A stretch of 64,000 nucleotides of DNA. Origin: Lachnospiraceae bacterium. Its GTDB lineage: Bacteria > Bacillota > Clostridia > Lachnospirales > Lachnospiraceae. Positions 54,298 through 63,956 of the stretch are shown one piece after another; the stretch's first letter is position 1; each line of letters begins with the position of its first letter. The DNA is taken from positions 1 through 64,000 of the forward strand of contig JAFZQU010000022.1 in the NCBI GenBank assembly GCA_017620255.1, written 5' to 3'. The translations under genes were made by a program, and so were the position numbers. The notes below the pieces were generated by a model. That model worked only from the letters and a program-made list of their open reading frames with translations. It was not told the DNA's origin and searched no databases.

Positions 54298-55377
54298 ATG
54301 CGGATACTTGTAAACGATATCGCGGCAAGCAAAACAGGAGCCCTGTCCATCCTGAAAGATTTCCATGCCTACCTTCAGGAACATGCGGACGACAATGAAT
54401 GGATCTTTCTGCTGAGCGATCATTATCTTGAGGAGACCGGGAATATCCGTGTACAGATCCTGCCGCAGGTCAAAAAGGGATGGCTGCACCGCCTTGCGTT
54501 CGATCTTTTCTACGGGAAAAAGGTGGTACGGGAATACGATCCCGACGTGTATTTTTCCATGCAGAACACGCTGCCTTTCGGATACCGCGGAAAACAGGCC
54601 CTGTATGTGCACCAGCCGCTCGGGTTTCAGAAGACAAAACGGTTTTCCCTGCTTTTGAAACGGGAAAGAGAATACGCCGTTTACCAGCACCTCATCGGAA
54701 AACTGATCAATGCCTCCGTAAGAAAGGCAGATCTTACCATCGTACAGACGGAGTGGATGAAAAAAGCCCTGACAGAGGTTGCGCACGCAGATCCTGCGAA
54801 AGTGCAAAAGGTTCTGCCGACCATGCCGGATCTTTCCGCATATGCGCAGTCCGTTCAACCGGATACGCATACTTTTTTCTATCCTTCAGGCTCCATGCTC
54901 TATAAAAATCACAGCCTGCTGTATGAAGCCGCAGGACTGCTTTATGAGAAAGGTTACAGGGATTTTAAGATCCGTCTGACACTCACGAAGGAAGAACTTT
55001 CAGATGTGCTTGGGACCGGCCGGGACCGCATCCCGGACTGCTTTGACTGTATGGGAAGGATTGACAGGGAGCGCGTTTACGAGCTGTATCAGCGCTCTGT
55101 CCTGCTTTTCCCGTCTTACATAGAGACCTTCGGATATCCGCCTGCAGAGGCGTCCGCCATCGGGACGATCGTGCTGGCATCCGACTGCCCGTTCTGCCAT
55201 GAAGTGCTGGACGGATATCCCAACGCCCGCTTCTTTGATCCGTTTGACGCAGCAGCCCTTGCCGGATCTATGGAAGCCGTGATGAAGGGTGAGATCCGCT
55301 GTCTCAAGACAGAACAGACAGCCGGGAACACGGCAAACAGCTGGGCAGAAGTCGTGGAACTGGTCACGGGGCTGTGA
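54298..55377 (+). CDS. Family 4 glycosyltransferase
   Basis: A 359-residue GT-B enzyme, 3 bases after capG. The N-terminal domain includes YVHQPLGFQKTKRFSLLLK near residue 103 and TIVQTEWMKKAL near 147. The C-terminal domain has PSGSMLYKNHSLLYEA near 199 and the GT4 motif YIETFGYPPAEASAIGTIVL near 274-293 with the two glutamates. The motif IAASKTGALSILKDF at the N-terminus is common in capsule GT4 enzymes. It may add a sugar to the FucNAc-containing unit. The specificity is unknown. Confidence 0.9.
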   Translation: MRILVNDIAASKTGALSILKDFHAYLQEHADDNEWIFLLSDHYLEETGNIRVQILPQVKKGWLHRLAFDLFYGKKVVREYDPDVYFSMQNTLPFGYRGKQALYVHQPLGFQKTKRFSLLLKREREYAVYQHLIGKLINASVRKADLTIVQTEWMKKALTEVAHADPAKVQKVLPTMPDLSAYAQSVQPDTHTFFYPSGSMLYKNHSLLYEAAGLLYEKGYRDFKIRLTLTKEELSDVLGTGRDRIPDCFDCMGRIDRERVYELYQRSVLLFPSYIETFGYPPAEASAIGTIVLASDCPFCHEVLDGYPNARFFDPFDAAALAGSMEAVMKGEIRCLKTEQTAGNTANSWAEVVELVTGL

Positions 55378-55432
55378 GTCAAAAACATAAAAGATACTAA
55401 TAATTATCATAAGCAAAATAAGTGACACTTAT

Positions 55433-56521
55433 ATGAAGCCAATCTGTATGTATCTGCCACAATATCATACTTTCCCGGAGAACGACGAATGGTGGGGAAG
55501 AGGCTATACGGAATGGACGGCCGTCAAGAGTGCCGAGCCGCTCTATCCTTCCCACATCCAGCCGCGCGTACCCCTGGAGCACCGCTACTATGATCTGGTA
55601 AATGAAGCGGTAACGACGTTCACCTGGCAGGCATCTCTTGCAAAAAAATACGGGATCTACGGATTCAGTATCTACCAGTACTGGTTTAAGGGTGCACAGC
55701 TGATGGAGCAGCCGATGGAGATCCTGCGGGAGCATCCGGAGATCGACCTGCGCTACTGTATCTGCTGGGCAAACGAATCGTGGACGAGAACCTGGTACGG
55801 GCTTGCCAACCAGGTCCTGATGCAGCAGACCTACGGAACCGAGGAAGACTGGAGGGAGCACTTTGACTATCTGCTCCGTTTCTTTAGCGACGATCGTTAC
55901 ATCAAAGTCGGCAACAGGCCGCTGCTGCAGATCTATCGTACAGCAGATATAGAAGACCTTGGTAAGATGCGGCAACTGTTTGATACATGGGCTAAGGAAG
56001 CCGGCTTTGACGGGATCTTTCTCATCGGCGCAAAGACGGCAGGCGAAGCAGACATGCGGGATGGGATCTTAGACGGCTACTACTATTTTGAACCCGGCTA
56101 TTCGCTGAAGCATGATCTAAGTGCTATCCGCAGGTTTTCCTATAACGCATCGGTTCTGCTGCGTTCCTTTGCAAACCGCTTCCGGAAGAAGAAAAGGCTG
56201 GAGCGCATGATCCCTGCGGAATGGATCTATGAAGCGATCGAGCGGCGCGAGTATGCCGGCAACGAGTTCCCGGGACTGCTTCCGAACTGGGACAATACCC
56301 CGCGCAGGAAATACAAGGGCCTGGTATATAAGGGAACGAATCCGGCCCGGTTTGAATCGGTCCTTCGCAAACTGTCGGAAAAGGTAGCCGGCAGGGACAA
56401 TGATTTTGTCTTCATCAACGCCTGGAACGAATGGGGCGAAGGCGCCGTGATGGAGCCGGATGAGGCGGACGGTTACGGATACCTGAACGCGGTGGCTTCG
56501 GTCATGGGACTCACCCCTTAA
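55433..56521 (+). CDS. WbsX-like glycosyltransferase/GH99-like domain protein
   Basis: The 362-residue protein matches the WbsX family: PICMYLPQYHTFPENDEWWG at residues 3-22, GYTEWTAVKSAEPLY near 24, GIYGFSIYQYWFKG near 75, ICWANESWTRTW near 107-118 and INAWNEWGEGAVMEPD near 325. The fold is GH99-like; family members occur in O-antigen and capsule clusters and are often called transferases, but the activity is not settled. It lies after an AT-rich gap of 55 bases, the longest break inside block B, and 10 bases before the next GT2 gene. Confidence 0.88.
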   Translation: MKPICMYLPQYHTFPENDEWWGRGYTEWTAVKSAEPLYPSHIQPRVPLEHRYYDLVNEAVTTFTWQASLAKKYGIYGFSIYQYWFKGAQLMEQPMEILREHPEIDLRYCICWANESWTRTWYGLANQVLMQQTYGTEEDWREHFDYLLRFFSDDRYIKVGNRPLLQIYRTADIEDLGKMRQLFDTWAKEAGFDGIFLIGAKTAGEADMRDGILDGYYYFEPGYSLKHDLSAIRRFSYNASVLLRSFANRFRKKKRLERMIPAEWIYEAIERREYAGNEFPGLLPNWDNTPRRKYKGLVYKGTNPARFESVLRKLSEKVAGRDNDFVFINAWNEWGEGAVMEPDEADGYGYLNAVASVMGLTP

Positions 56522-56531
56522 GGAGAACGGA

Positions 56532-57530
56532 TTGGAACCAAAGAAGATCAGCATCATTTCGATCATATATCAGGTGGAGCCCTATTTGCGGCAATGTCTG
56601 GACAGTTTACTTGCACAGACCTATTCGGACCTCGAATTTATCCTGGTCGTCGGCGTGCATGAGGATGCGGCAAAAAACGACCGCTGCCTTGAGATCTGTG
56701 AAGAATATGCCAAACGGGATGCGCGCATCATACTCGTTAAAAGACCTGCGAAAGGGATCGCGGATGCAAGGAATGCAGGGATTGAAGCGGCACACGGAGA
56801 CCTGATCGGCTTTGTGGACGGAGACGACTGGGTAGAGCCGGATATGTTTGCAGTCCTTGTAGATGACATGGATAGCACCGGAAGTGATGTCGCGGTCTGC
56901 GGAAGATATTACGAGTTTCAAAATCACACAAAGCAGGATCCCGTATCCGATCCCGTCGTGCAGACCGGTGAGGAGAGTATGCGCATGATCTTAAGCGGGA
57001 CAGGCTATTTCCTGCATCTGTGGGACAAGCTCTTTGTGCGCCGCCTGTGGGAAGGCGTTGTCTTCCCGACGGACTTTGTGGTGGAGGACAGGATCATTGT
57101 CGGAAAACTGCTCGGATCGGCAGAGAGGATCTGCTATCGCAGTACCCCGAAATACCATTTCAGGGAACGCGGCGGCTCCAATTCCAAACGGAGCGGGATG
57201 GAGTTCTATAACGCGGAGGCGAACCGGCTGCTCTGTGAACAGGCGGGGAAGATGTTTCCGGGACTCAAAGACGAGATCGGACGGTTTTACCTGCAGGAAA
57301 CGCTGACATCCCTGCAAAACCTTCTTCTGGTAAAGGACCGTGATCCTGCGGAAGTGAAGAAATTCGTGCGCGAGATCCGGAGCATTGCAAAAGAAAATGC
57401 GGATAATCCGCTGATCGGAAAGACACTAAAGATCAAAACGCAGCTTGCCAGATTTTGTCCGGCGCTGCTTCAATGCATAACCCGTTCGCATCAGAAACGG
57501 GACAAGGGAGAGAACATACGGTATGAGTGA
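56532..57530 (+). CDS. Family 2 glycosyltransferase
   Basis: The 332-residue enzyme starts at TTG 56532 with AAGGAG six bases upstream. It has SIISIIYQVEPYLRQCLDSL near residue 7-26, a recognisable GT-A opening, then NAGIEAAHGDLIGFVDGDDW near 82-101 with the DxD motif. A C-terminal extension of about 80 helical residues follows the catalytic domain. It overlaps the next gene by 8 bases. The substrate is unknown. Confidence 0.9.
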   Translation: MEPKKISIISIIYQVEPYLRQCLDSLLAQTYSDLEFILVVGVHEDAAKNDRCLEICEEYAKRDARIILVKRPAKGIADARNAGIEAAHGDLIGFVDGDDWVEPDMFAVLVDDMDSTGSDVAVCGRYYEFQNHTKQDPVSDPVVQTGEESMRMILSGTGYFLHLWDKLFVRRLWEGVVFPTDFVVEDRIIVGKLLGSAERICYRSTPKYHFRERGGSNSKRSGMEFYNAEANRLLCEQAGKMFPGLKDEIGRFYLQETLTSLQNLLLVKDRDPAEVKKFVREIRSIAKENADNPLIGKTLKIKTQLARFCPALLQCITRSHQKRDKGENIRYE

Positions 57531-59133
57531 ACCGCAGATCTTTCAGAATAAAAGGATCCTGTTCGTGTGCAGGGAAACCTATTCCAAACCCCTGTGGTTT
57601 GTGGCCAGGGATTATATCGAGGCAGGCAATGAGGTGGCTGCCTTCTTTATCATGTCCTCGGAGTGTTCTTACCGGAAATGTTACTACAACGAAAACACCT
57701 ACTACCGGTTCAAAGAGGAACTGCCGGGACTGAAACTCTATGACGTAAGGGACATCTGCGATACATACACGGCACGCCTGCATGAGAAGCAGCCGGCCGC
57801 CGACATGGAATATCTGGCCTCGATCGAGGAAAAGTATTCACACTTTAAGAACCTCAACATGCAGTTAATGTGTTCGCAGGAGAATACAAAGCACTATCAC
57901 TGGCGCTATTACTGGACGGTCACGAATTTCGAAGAGAACATGATCTGGCTGGAACTCAACTACAAAAAGATCCTGTCTGTTTTTGATGAGTTTAAGCCGG
58001 ATATGATCCTGGATTTTGACAACGCGGAGCTGCAACGTACGATCATCAATGAAGTTGCTTACGCAAAGGGTATACCGTATATCACGGTCGAGTATTCCAA
58101 GTTCGGCTACTATAAATACCCGACATTCCAGAATACGATCGGGATCGATGACTATGTCCGGGAAACCTATGAGAAGAATCTGAAGAAATCCAAAGAAGAA
58201 ATGGCGGAATCCTATGCGTACATAGAAGATTACCGGAACCGTTCCACGATCATGAACAAGGAGTTTGCGGGAACCGTGACGGCACAGTACAAGCGGGATT
58301 CGCTGATCTGGATCCTGCGTGTGATGCGTGGAAAAGTCCACTATTTCTGGAACATGGACATCTCGGCCGGGAATCTGAAGCTGAAAAAGACCAATAAGAT
58401 CCTTTATGCACCGAGCCTGCCTTATATCCGGCACTATCTGCAGACAATGCTGATCCGTCGGAAATACATGGGTAAAAACAAACTGTTTGAAGCACCGGTT
58501 GCCGGAGAAGACTATGTCTACATGCCGCTGCACCTGATCCCCGAATCCACCGTTTTTGTCAAGGCTTCCTACTACGTGGATGAACTGAACCTGATCGAAC
58601 AGGTCAGCAAGTCGCTTCCCGCAGGCTGGAAACTGTATGTGAAAGAACACCAGGCCATGCTTGGCGAGCGCGGGATCGATTTTTACAAAAAAGTCAGGGA
58701 ACTGCATAATGTCAGACTGGTACAGGTGAATTATTACGACGATCCGAAACCGTGGATCACCGGCGCAAAAGGTGTGGTCACGATCGTAGGGACAACCGCG
58801 TTTGAAGAAGCACTGATGGGAAGAAGATCCGTGATCTTCGGCGATGTGCCGTTCGAGCTGATCAACGGGATCGACAAGATCAGTGATTTTGAAGAACTGC
58901 CGGAAAAGATCCGGGCATTCGGAGAGATCGACAACATCCATTCCTGCGCGGCGTATCTGGAGACGATCAAGGAGATCGGCGTGGAGATCGACCTGTTCTA
59001 CCTGATGGACGAAGCGGACAAAGTGCTTGGTAAAAAGGTTGAAGAAAGTGAGAAATTCAAGGACCAGATCGGGAGGCTGAAGGAGTTCTACCACAAGGGC
59101 TACAGCAGGTATCTGGCAGAAAAGGAAAGATAA
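57523..59133 (+). CDS. Capsule polysaccharide synthesis family protein (retaining Kdo-transferase/KpsC-like fold)
   Basis: A 536-residue soluble protein. The C-terminal half has MPLHLIPESTVFVKASYYVD near residue 329-348, LYVKEHQAMLGERG near 370 and VGTTAFEEALMGRRSVIFGD near 422-441. Together with WKLYVKEH these are typical of the capsule-synthesis superfamily that includes KpsC/KpsS-like transferases. It is the last gene of block B. The window has no KpsMT-type ABC transporter and no Kdo synthesis genes, so it is likely a glycosyltransferase of another specificity. A terminator follows at 59151. Confidence 0.82.
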   Translation: MSEPQIFQNKRILFVCRETYSKPLWFVARDYIEAGNEVAAFFIMSSECSYRKCYYNENTYYRFKEELPGLKLYDVRDICDTYTARLHEKQPAADMEYLASIEEKYSHFKNLNMQLMCSQENTKHYHWRYYWTVTNFEENMIWLELNYKKILSVFDEFKPDMILDFDNAELQRTIINEVAYAKGIPYITVEYSKFGYYKYPTFQNTIGIDDYVRETYEKNLKKSKEEMAESYAYIEDYRNRSTIMNKEFAGTVTAQYKRDSLIWILRVMRGKVHYFWNMDISAGNLKLKKTNKILYAPSLPYIRHYLQTMLIRRKYMGKNKLFEAPVAGEDYVYMPLHLIPESTVFVKASYYVDELNLIEQVSKSLPAGWKLYVKEHQAMLGERGIDFYKKVRELHNVRLVQVNYYDDPKPWITGAKGVVTIVGTTAFEEALMGRRSVIFGDVPFELINGIDKISDFEELPEKIRAFGEIDNIHSCAAYLETIKEIGVEIDLFYLMDEADKVLGKKVEESEKFKDQIGRLKEFYHKGYSRYLAEKER

Positions 59134-59150
59134 AGAAATATAATAAAATG

Positions 59151-59192
59151 AGACGGTTCTTTTGTCGATATAGATAAGAGACCGTCTTTTTT
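59151..59192 (+). terminator. Rho-independent terminator of polysaccharide block B
   Basis: AGACGGTTCTT pairs with AAGAGACCGTCT (one bulged G) and is followed by six T. It lies 17 bases after the last gene of block B and separates it from the surface protein gene. Confidence 0.9.
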
Positions 59193-59244
59193 GTTAACTC
59201 CTGAGCAGACAGTTTTCGTATATAAAGATGTGCGAGGATGAGAT

Positions 59245-62200
59245 ATGAAAAATAAGATCAAAACCATTTTCTGCATGATCATGGCATTGATGCTTCTCCT
59301 GACGATGTTTCCGTACGCGGATCCTGTTCATGCGGAGGAAGCCGGGGATGTTTTGCAGGAGGAAACCCCAGTCCCCATACAGGAGGCGGAAGGGGATCTT
59401 CTTTCTGAAGCGGCGGAAGATACCCAGCCCGAAGAACAGACAGAAGATGGGGAAAGACTCGGTCTCAATAAGGAAACCGTCACGAATGCCCTGACCGGCG
59501 CGCAGTATTCCTATGTTGCAGGAACACATACCCATACATACAGACTTACTGAGAATGTAGCCCTTTTGGAGCCGCTCGTACTGCATTCGGATACGGCCGG
59601 AGAGACGGTCGTGGTCGACTTAAACGGCTACACGATCACGGGCGCTGCGGGAGTATCAGGTGCATATGAAGACTCTGAAGCGGGAAGGGAAAACGCCAGA
59701 GGAAAGGCTGCGATCCTGATCGAAGCCGCAAAGTTCAATGTTACGATCAAAGGCCCTGGGACAATTGTAGGGGGCAAAGGAGCTGTTTTTCAGAATTCCG
59801 ATACCGGATACCGATTCGGGTGCAGGGGCGGGAATGCGATCCTCTTAACCTGCGGGGATGACACCTATTACCCGGAAAATGAACTGGAATATGCCCTGAC
59901 GGTTACGGGCGGCGCGCAGATCCTGGGCGGCGACGGCGGAGACGTTACTTATGAGGACTGGGAACAAAATCTGAGAGTCAACGGTGAGGGAATGTCTTCG
60001 GCAGACGCCGGAGACGGCGGCTGCGGGATCACACAGGTCTGCAACGGCTCTTATACCCCGGAATACAGATCACAGAACGCATACCGGGAGAAGGTTTTCT
60101 TAAAATATCTGATCGAGAATGCAGAGGTGTCCGGCGGAAAGGGGGGCTGCTTCCTTGGCGGTGACCATTCTTTTTCTCATTATGCACTTCGAAACAACGC
60201 TCTGATCAAAGAATATCTGCAAAATGGCGAGCACCCTCTCAGTAACATCGGTGCCGGCCTGGGTGCCGGGAACGGCGGCAGCGGGATCGAGTACTACTGG
60301 GGTAGAAAATATATTTATATCGGGGAAGATTCACACATATCCGGCGGAACGGGCGGACAGGTGATCCTTTCGGATACAGCGGCGTTAACAAATAAGGCAG
60401 GCATCAGTAACGGAGAAGGCGGTGCCGGGATCATGGCCTGCGGGGATATCGGCCTTACCAACACTGCACCGACGCTTTCCCTGTTATCAGAGAGCGATGC
60501 TTATTGGACAAAGAAGGATAAAGACAGTCCGGATATCGGTCTTTGGATCGATGGGACCGTCACCGGCGGAAATACAGCCGATGCTTTTACCAGACAGCAG
60601 TCTTCCGAATATGCGGGACATGCCATCCTGATGGATGGGGATGCGTGGCATACCGAGTATGACTACTATGGGTGTTACAACGGCGTATGGGGGATCATTG
60701 CGGTAGGAGAGACCGGAACCGTAGCGGGCGGAAATGCCGGGAACGCCGTTTGGGGAGATGGAGGGCCCGGAGGGAGCGGGTTTTTTGAAAACCGGGATGA
60801 TAACGGACGATACGCCCAGTGTGACTGTTTTATCATCAGGGGAAAGGTTTCGGGTGGAAACGGAGGCAATTCTCTTTGCGGCAGTAACAATTCGGGAAGT
60901 CAGTACGGGTTTTCGACAAGCCTCGCGGAGATCGGACAGCCGGGAAGCGGCGGTCATGGTTTCCGCTATGATCAATATAAAAGGGCCGGTGTGACGATCG
61001 CGGGAGACGGAGAGATCAGCGCCGGGACGGGCGGGCATACCTCCAGACGCGGCGGTGAGAATGCTCCCGCTTTTTATGATACCTATTATGAACCCTGGTA
61101 TACGGGCAGTGCCGTGGAGGAAGCGGTTAATTATCTGTCAGAGACAGGAAGTTTCTGTGATCCGGCGCTGACACTTCATGATGAAAAATCCCTGTATATC
61201 GATGAAATGGATGCGACAGGACTCAGTGCAACAGCTTCCATGGATCCGTTCAGTTGGTTCTGGAATGATGAGAAGAAAAGCGGAGATGTCACGCTGTCTG
61301 ATGATACGAGAATCTGGGTGGAGACCACGCTGCCTGACGGATATGAAGGAAAGGTCTATTATGATTGGCGCGCTGTCTTTTCGGATACTAGGACCGGTGA
61401 GGTGACGAATTTTACAGTGGGGTACGGTCGCTATGAAACGGATCTCGGAAGCAGCCGCGCTTTTACATTTGGAGAAGCGGAGCTTCCGTTGGATGATTTT
61501 ATTAAATTCGCATCACTCCTGGGAAATAACGGGAATGCAAAGACCACGTTCTACTGCTATATCATGCTCGAAGACGGGCGGTATGTAAAGAGCAGCCCGG
61601 TTATCTTTTATAATAACGGCCGGGGTTACGGCAACGGAGACAATCCGGGTCCGGGACCCGGCCCCGGACCGATCATCGATCCCCTGCCCGTAGAGGATGA
61701 TGAAGACGTTACCGGGGTGACTTTGAACACGGATGCTCTGACACTGTATCCCGGCGACACAAGCAGGCTTTATGCCATCATAAATCCGGCAGGGGCGGCG
61801 GATAAGACCCTATGGTGGGAATGTAGCGATGAGGACGGAGAGTTTGTCACGGTGGATGACGGTCTTGTCACGGCGATCAAAGCCGGCACCGATCCGGAGG
61901 ATCCCGGGAAACAGACCCCCGTTTCCGTAACGGTCATTGCCTATGCAAACGGTGCAGCAGAAGGAGAAGAGGTATCTGATCAGTGTATCGTGACGGTTTT
62001 GCCCTCGGAAGTGACGGACAAAGACGAAGAGGGTCAGCCGATCGAGCCGGGGCCGGAACTGACAACCGATAATGAAACAGGCCTTGCCAGGATCTGGGTG
62101 TCCGGTCTGAAAGAGGAATACTACTATACGGGCAATGCCGTAAAACCGGAGATCCATGTCTATAACGGTCATCGGCTGCTTGAAGCAGGAAAAGACTATA

Positions 62201-63885
62201 CGGTCAGATATCAGAACAATACAAAGATCGCGGATAAAGATACCTTGAATAATAAAGGGGTAAAAACCGGACCGCAGATCATTCTTGAGATGAAGGGCAG
62301 TTGCGCCGGGAAAAAGACATTGTACTTCAGTATTGTTCCCATGCCGTTGGAGAAACTCTCTGCCAATGATGCGACACTCACTGCAGCATACAAAAATAAT
62401 ACAAAGAACAAACTGAAACCTGTTTTGACCTATGAAGGAACAAAGATCACGTATAAACCTGCCGACCTGACTTTTAAATGGTTTGAAACGGATGAAAACG
62501 GGGATGCAACGGAGCAGGAGAGTGACTGCATCAATGAGGGAACCTATGCGGTTAAAGTGTATGCCGGAAACAGCGGAAACTTTACGGATGCTACTGCAAC
62601 CGGCAGGCAGATCGCTACGATCTCCGTGCATGTGCAGCCCCTGATGAGTAACGTGAAGATAAGCTGGTTTAAAAAATCGCTCCCCTACAAGAACGGGGAA
62701 GCAGTCAGACAGGATGCACTTGTCCTGTCCTTAAAGGATAAAAACGGAACGAATACATATACGGAAAACACGTCCGAAGATCCGGAAAACCCGAACGGGG
62801 ATTATACGGTAACCTATGAGAACAATCATGACCTTGGCACCGCGACAATGACCTTGGAGGCTGTTAAGGACAGTGACGGAAAATATACGGGAAGACTCAG
62901 AGGAAAAATCATAAAGACCTTTACGATCACCGGCAAATATACGCTGACGACGGGAGAGGGCGGCAACTGTACGGTGGATCTGTCTTCCGAAACATTTAAG
63001 TTCACGAACGCAGCGATCACGCCTGCTGTTACCGTGCGGGCATCTTTAGCGGACCCGGACGGGACAGTCCGTATAAGGACATTGAAACAGGGAAAGGATT
63101 ATACCGTCAGTTATAAGAACAATAAGGCTGTGGCAAGTGCCGATGAACGGAACAAAAACGGTAAGGATATCGCACCGCAGGTCATTATCAAAGGAAAAGG
63201 CAGTTATGTATTTGCCGATACCCCGGATCTGAAGCAGGGTATAGTGAAACGCTTTGCGATCACAAAGACCGCGTTAAAAGATCTGGTACTCACGATCAGT
63301 GATGTGCCGTACAACCGGCAGGCGAATAAATATTTAAACGCAAAGATCCTGTTCACGGATAAAAATTACAGGGATCTGAAACTGAAGAAAGACAAGGATT
63401 ATACGGTCACCTATACCACTTCTGACGGTACGGATGCGCCTAAGGCCGGACAGAGGGTCAGCGTTAAGATCACGGCAACAGAGGCCGGCAGTTATACGGG
63501 AAGCGTTACCGGCAGTTACCGGATCACGGATCCTTCCCTGCATACGGATATTTCCAAAGCCAATGTTGTGATCAACCCGGATACAAAAGGAAAGACGCAG
63601 GCCTGCCTTTATACCGGACGTGGGATCGAACCGGGAAATGAAAACGAGCCGGAGTTGAAACTTACGATCGGAAGAGGTTCAAACTTAAGGGAACTGGAAC
63701 CTGCAGCCTATGGAGCGGGTGACTATGAGATCATCGGTTACTTTAATAACGTGAACCCGGGAAATTCGGCTATTATCCTGATCCGTGGAATTGGCGATTT
63801 CAGAGGCGTCCGGGCAGTAAAATTCAAAATAACGACACGTAAAGAGGCGTCCTGGTGGGGCGGGATCTTCGGCAGAAATGAGTAG
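59245..63885 (+). CDS. Large secreted surface protein with glycine-rich beta-helix-like region, Big_2 domain and tandem DYTV-motif repeats
   Basis: The 1546-residue product has a signal peptide (1-30, cleavage after VHA), an acidic linker, and a glycine-rich region (about 75-640) with recurring turns such as ISGGTGGQVIL, VSGGNGGNSLCG and ISAGTGGHTS, as in beta-helix proteins. A Pro-Gly linker near 801-811 is followed by a Big_2 Ig-like domain (GVTLNTDALTLYPGDTSRLY, about 822-905). About five divergent copies of a domain of 80-100 residues follow, marked by AGKDYTVRYQNN, GDYTVTYENN, GKDYTVSYKNN and KDYTVTYTTS. It ends RKEASWWGGIFGRNE, with no LPxTG or membrane anchor. It is probably an extracellular adhesin or matrix protein; function unknown. 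No strong promoter is seen between the block B terminator and the gene. Confidence 0.82.
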   Translation: MKNKIKTIFCMIMALMLLLTMFPYADPVHAEEAGDVLQEETPVPIQEAEGDLLSEAAEDTQPEEQTEDGERLGLNKETVTNALTGAQYSYVAGTHTHTYRLTENVALLEPLVLHSDTAGETVVVDLNGYTITGAAGVSGAYEDSEAGRENARGKAAILIEAAKFNVTIKGPGTIVGGKGAVFQNSDTGYRFGCRGGNAILLTCGDDTYYPENELEYALTVTGGAQILGGDGGDVTYEDWEQNLRVNGEGMSSADAGDGGCGITQVCNGSYTPEYRSQNAYREKVFLKYLIENAEVSGGKGGCFLGGDHSFSHYALRNNALIKEYLQNGEHPLSNIGAGLGAGNGGSGIEYYWGRKYIYIGEDSHISGGTGGQVILSDTAALTNKAGISNGEGGAGIMACGDIGLTNTAPTLSLLSESDAYWTKKDKDSPDIGLWIDGTVTGGNTADAFTRQQSSEYAGHAILMDGDAWHTEYDYYGCYNGVWGIIAVGETGTVAGGNAGNAVWGDGGPGGSGFFENRDDNGRYAQCDCFIIRGKVSGGNGGNSLCGSNNSGSQYGFSTSLAEIGQPGSGGHGFRYDQYKRAGVTIAGDGEISAGTGGHTSRRGGENAPAFYDTYYEPWYTGSAVEEAVNYLSETGSFCDPALTLHDEKSLYIDEMDATGLSATASMDPFSWFWNDEKKSGDVTLSDDTRIWVETTLPDGYEGKVYYDWRAVFSDTRTGEVTNFTVGYGRYETDLGSSRAFTFGEAELPLDDFIKFASLLGNNGNAKTTFYCYIMLEDGRYVKSSPVIFYNNGRGYGNGDNPGPGPGPGPIIDPLPVEDDEDVTGVTLNTDALTLYPGDTSRLYAIINPAGAADKTLWWECSDEDGEFVTVDDGLVTAIKAGTDPEDPGKQTPVSVTVIAYANGAAEGEEVSDQCIVTVLPSEVTDKDEEGQPIEPGPELTTDNETGLARIWVSGLKEEYYYTGNAVKPEIHVYNGHRLLEAGKDYTVRYQNNTKIADKDTLNNKGVKTGPQIILEMKGSCAGKKTLYFSIVPMPLEKLSANDATLTAAYKNNTKNKLKPVLTYEGTKITYKPADLTFKWFETDENGDATEQESDCINEGTYAVKVYAGNSGNFTDATATGRQIATISVHVQPLMSNVKISWFKKSLPYKNGEAVRQDALVLSLKDKNGTNTYTENTSEDPENPNGDYTVTYENNHDLGTATMTLEAVKDSDGKYTGRLRGKIIKTFTITGKYTLTTGEGGNCTVDLSSETFKFTNAAITPAVTVRASLADPDGTVRIRTLKQGKDYTVSYKNNKAVASADERNKNGKDIAPQVIIKGKGSYVFADTPDLKQGIVKRFAITKTALKDLVLTISDVPYNRQANKYLNAKILFTDKNYRDLKLKKDKDYTVTYTTSDGTDAPKAGQRVSVKITATEAGSYTGSVTGSYRITDPSLHTDISKANVVINPDTKGKTQACLYTGRGIEPGNENEPELKLTIGRGSNLRELEPAAYGAGDYEIIGYFNNVNPGNSAIILIRGIGDFRGVRAVKFKITTRKEASWWGGIFGRNE

Positions 63886-63907
63886 TCCGGCAGGCTAAAA
63901 CATTGAT

Positions 63908-63956
63908 AAACCCCGTGATCTATGCTATTTTAATTATGCATGGTCACGGGGTTTTT
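63908..63956 (+). terminator. Rho-independent terminator after the surface protein
   Basis: AAACCCCGTGA (63908-63918) pairs perfectly with TCACGGGGTTT (63944-63954) across a 25-base AT-rich loop, and the T-tract runs to 63956. The rest of the window (63957-64000) holds no gene that I can see. Confidence 0.88.

Noticed and set aside
57865-59094. Open frame of 409 codons antisense to the capsule-synthesis gene
   Set aside because: Shadow frame with low-complexity composition and no start signals; the plus-strand gene is well supported by motifs.
59219-59226. TATATAAA as a -10 box for the large surface protein
   Set aside because: A start there would leave about 12 bases before the ATG at 59245, cutting into the ribosome site, and no -35 is present.
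61648-61670. Perfect 8-bp GC-rich inverted repeat GGTCCGGG/CCCGGACC
   Set aside because: It lies within the codons of a Pro-Gly linker and has no T-tract; codon constraint explains it.
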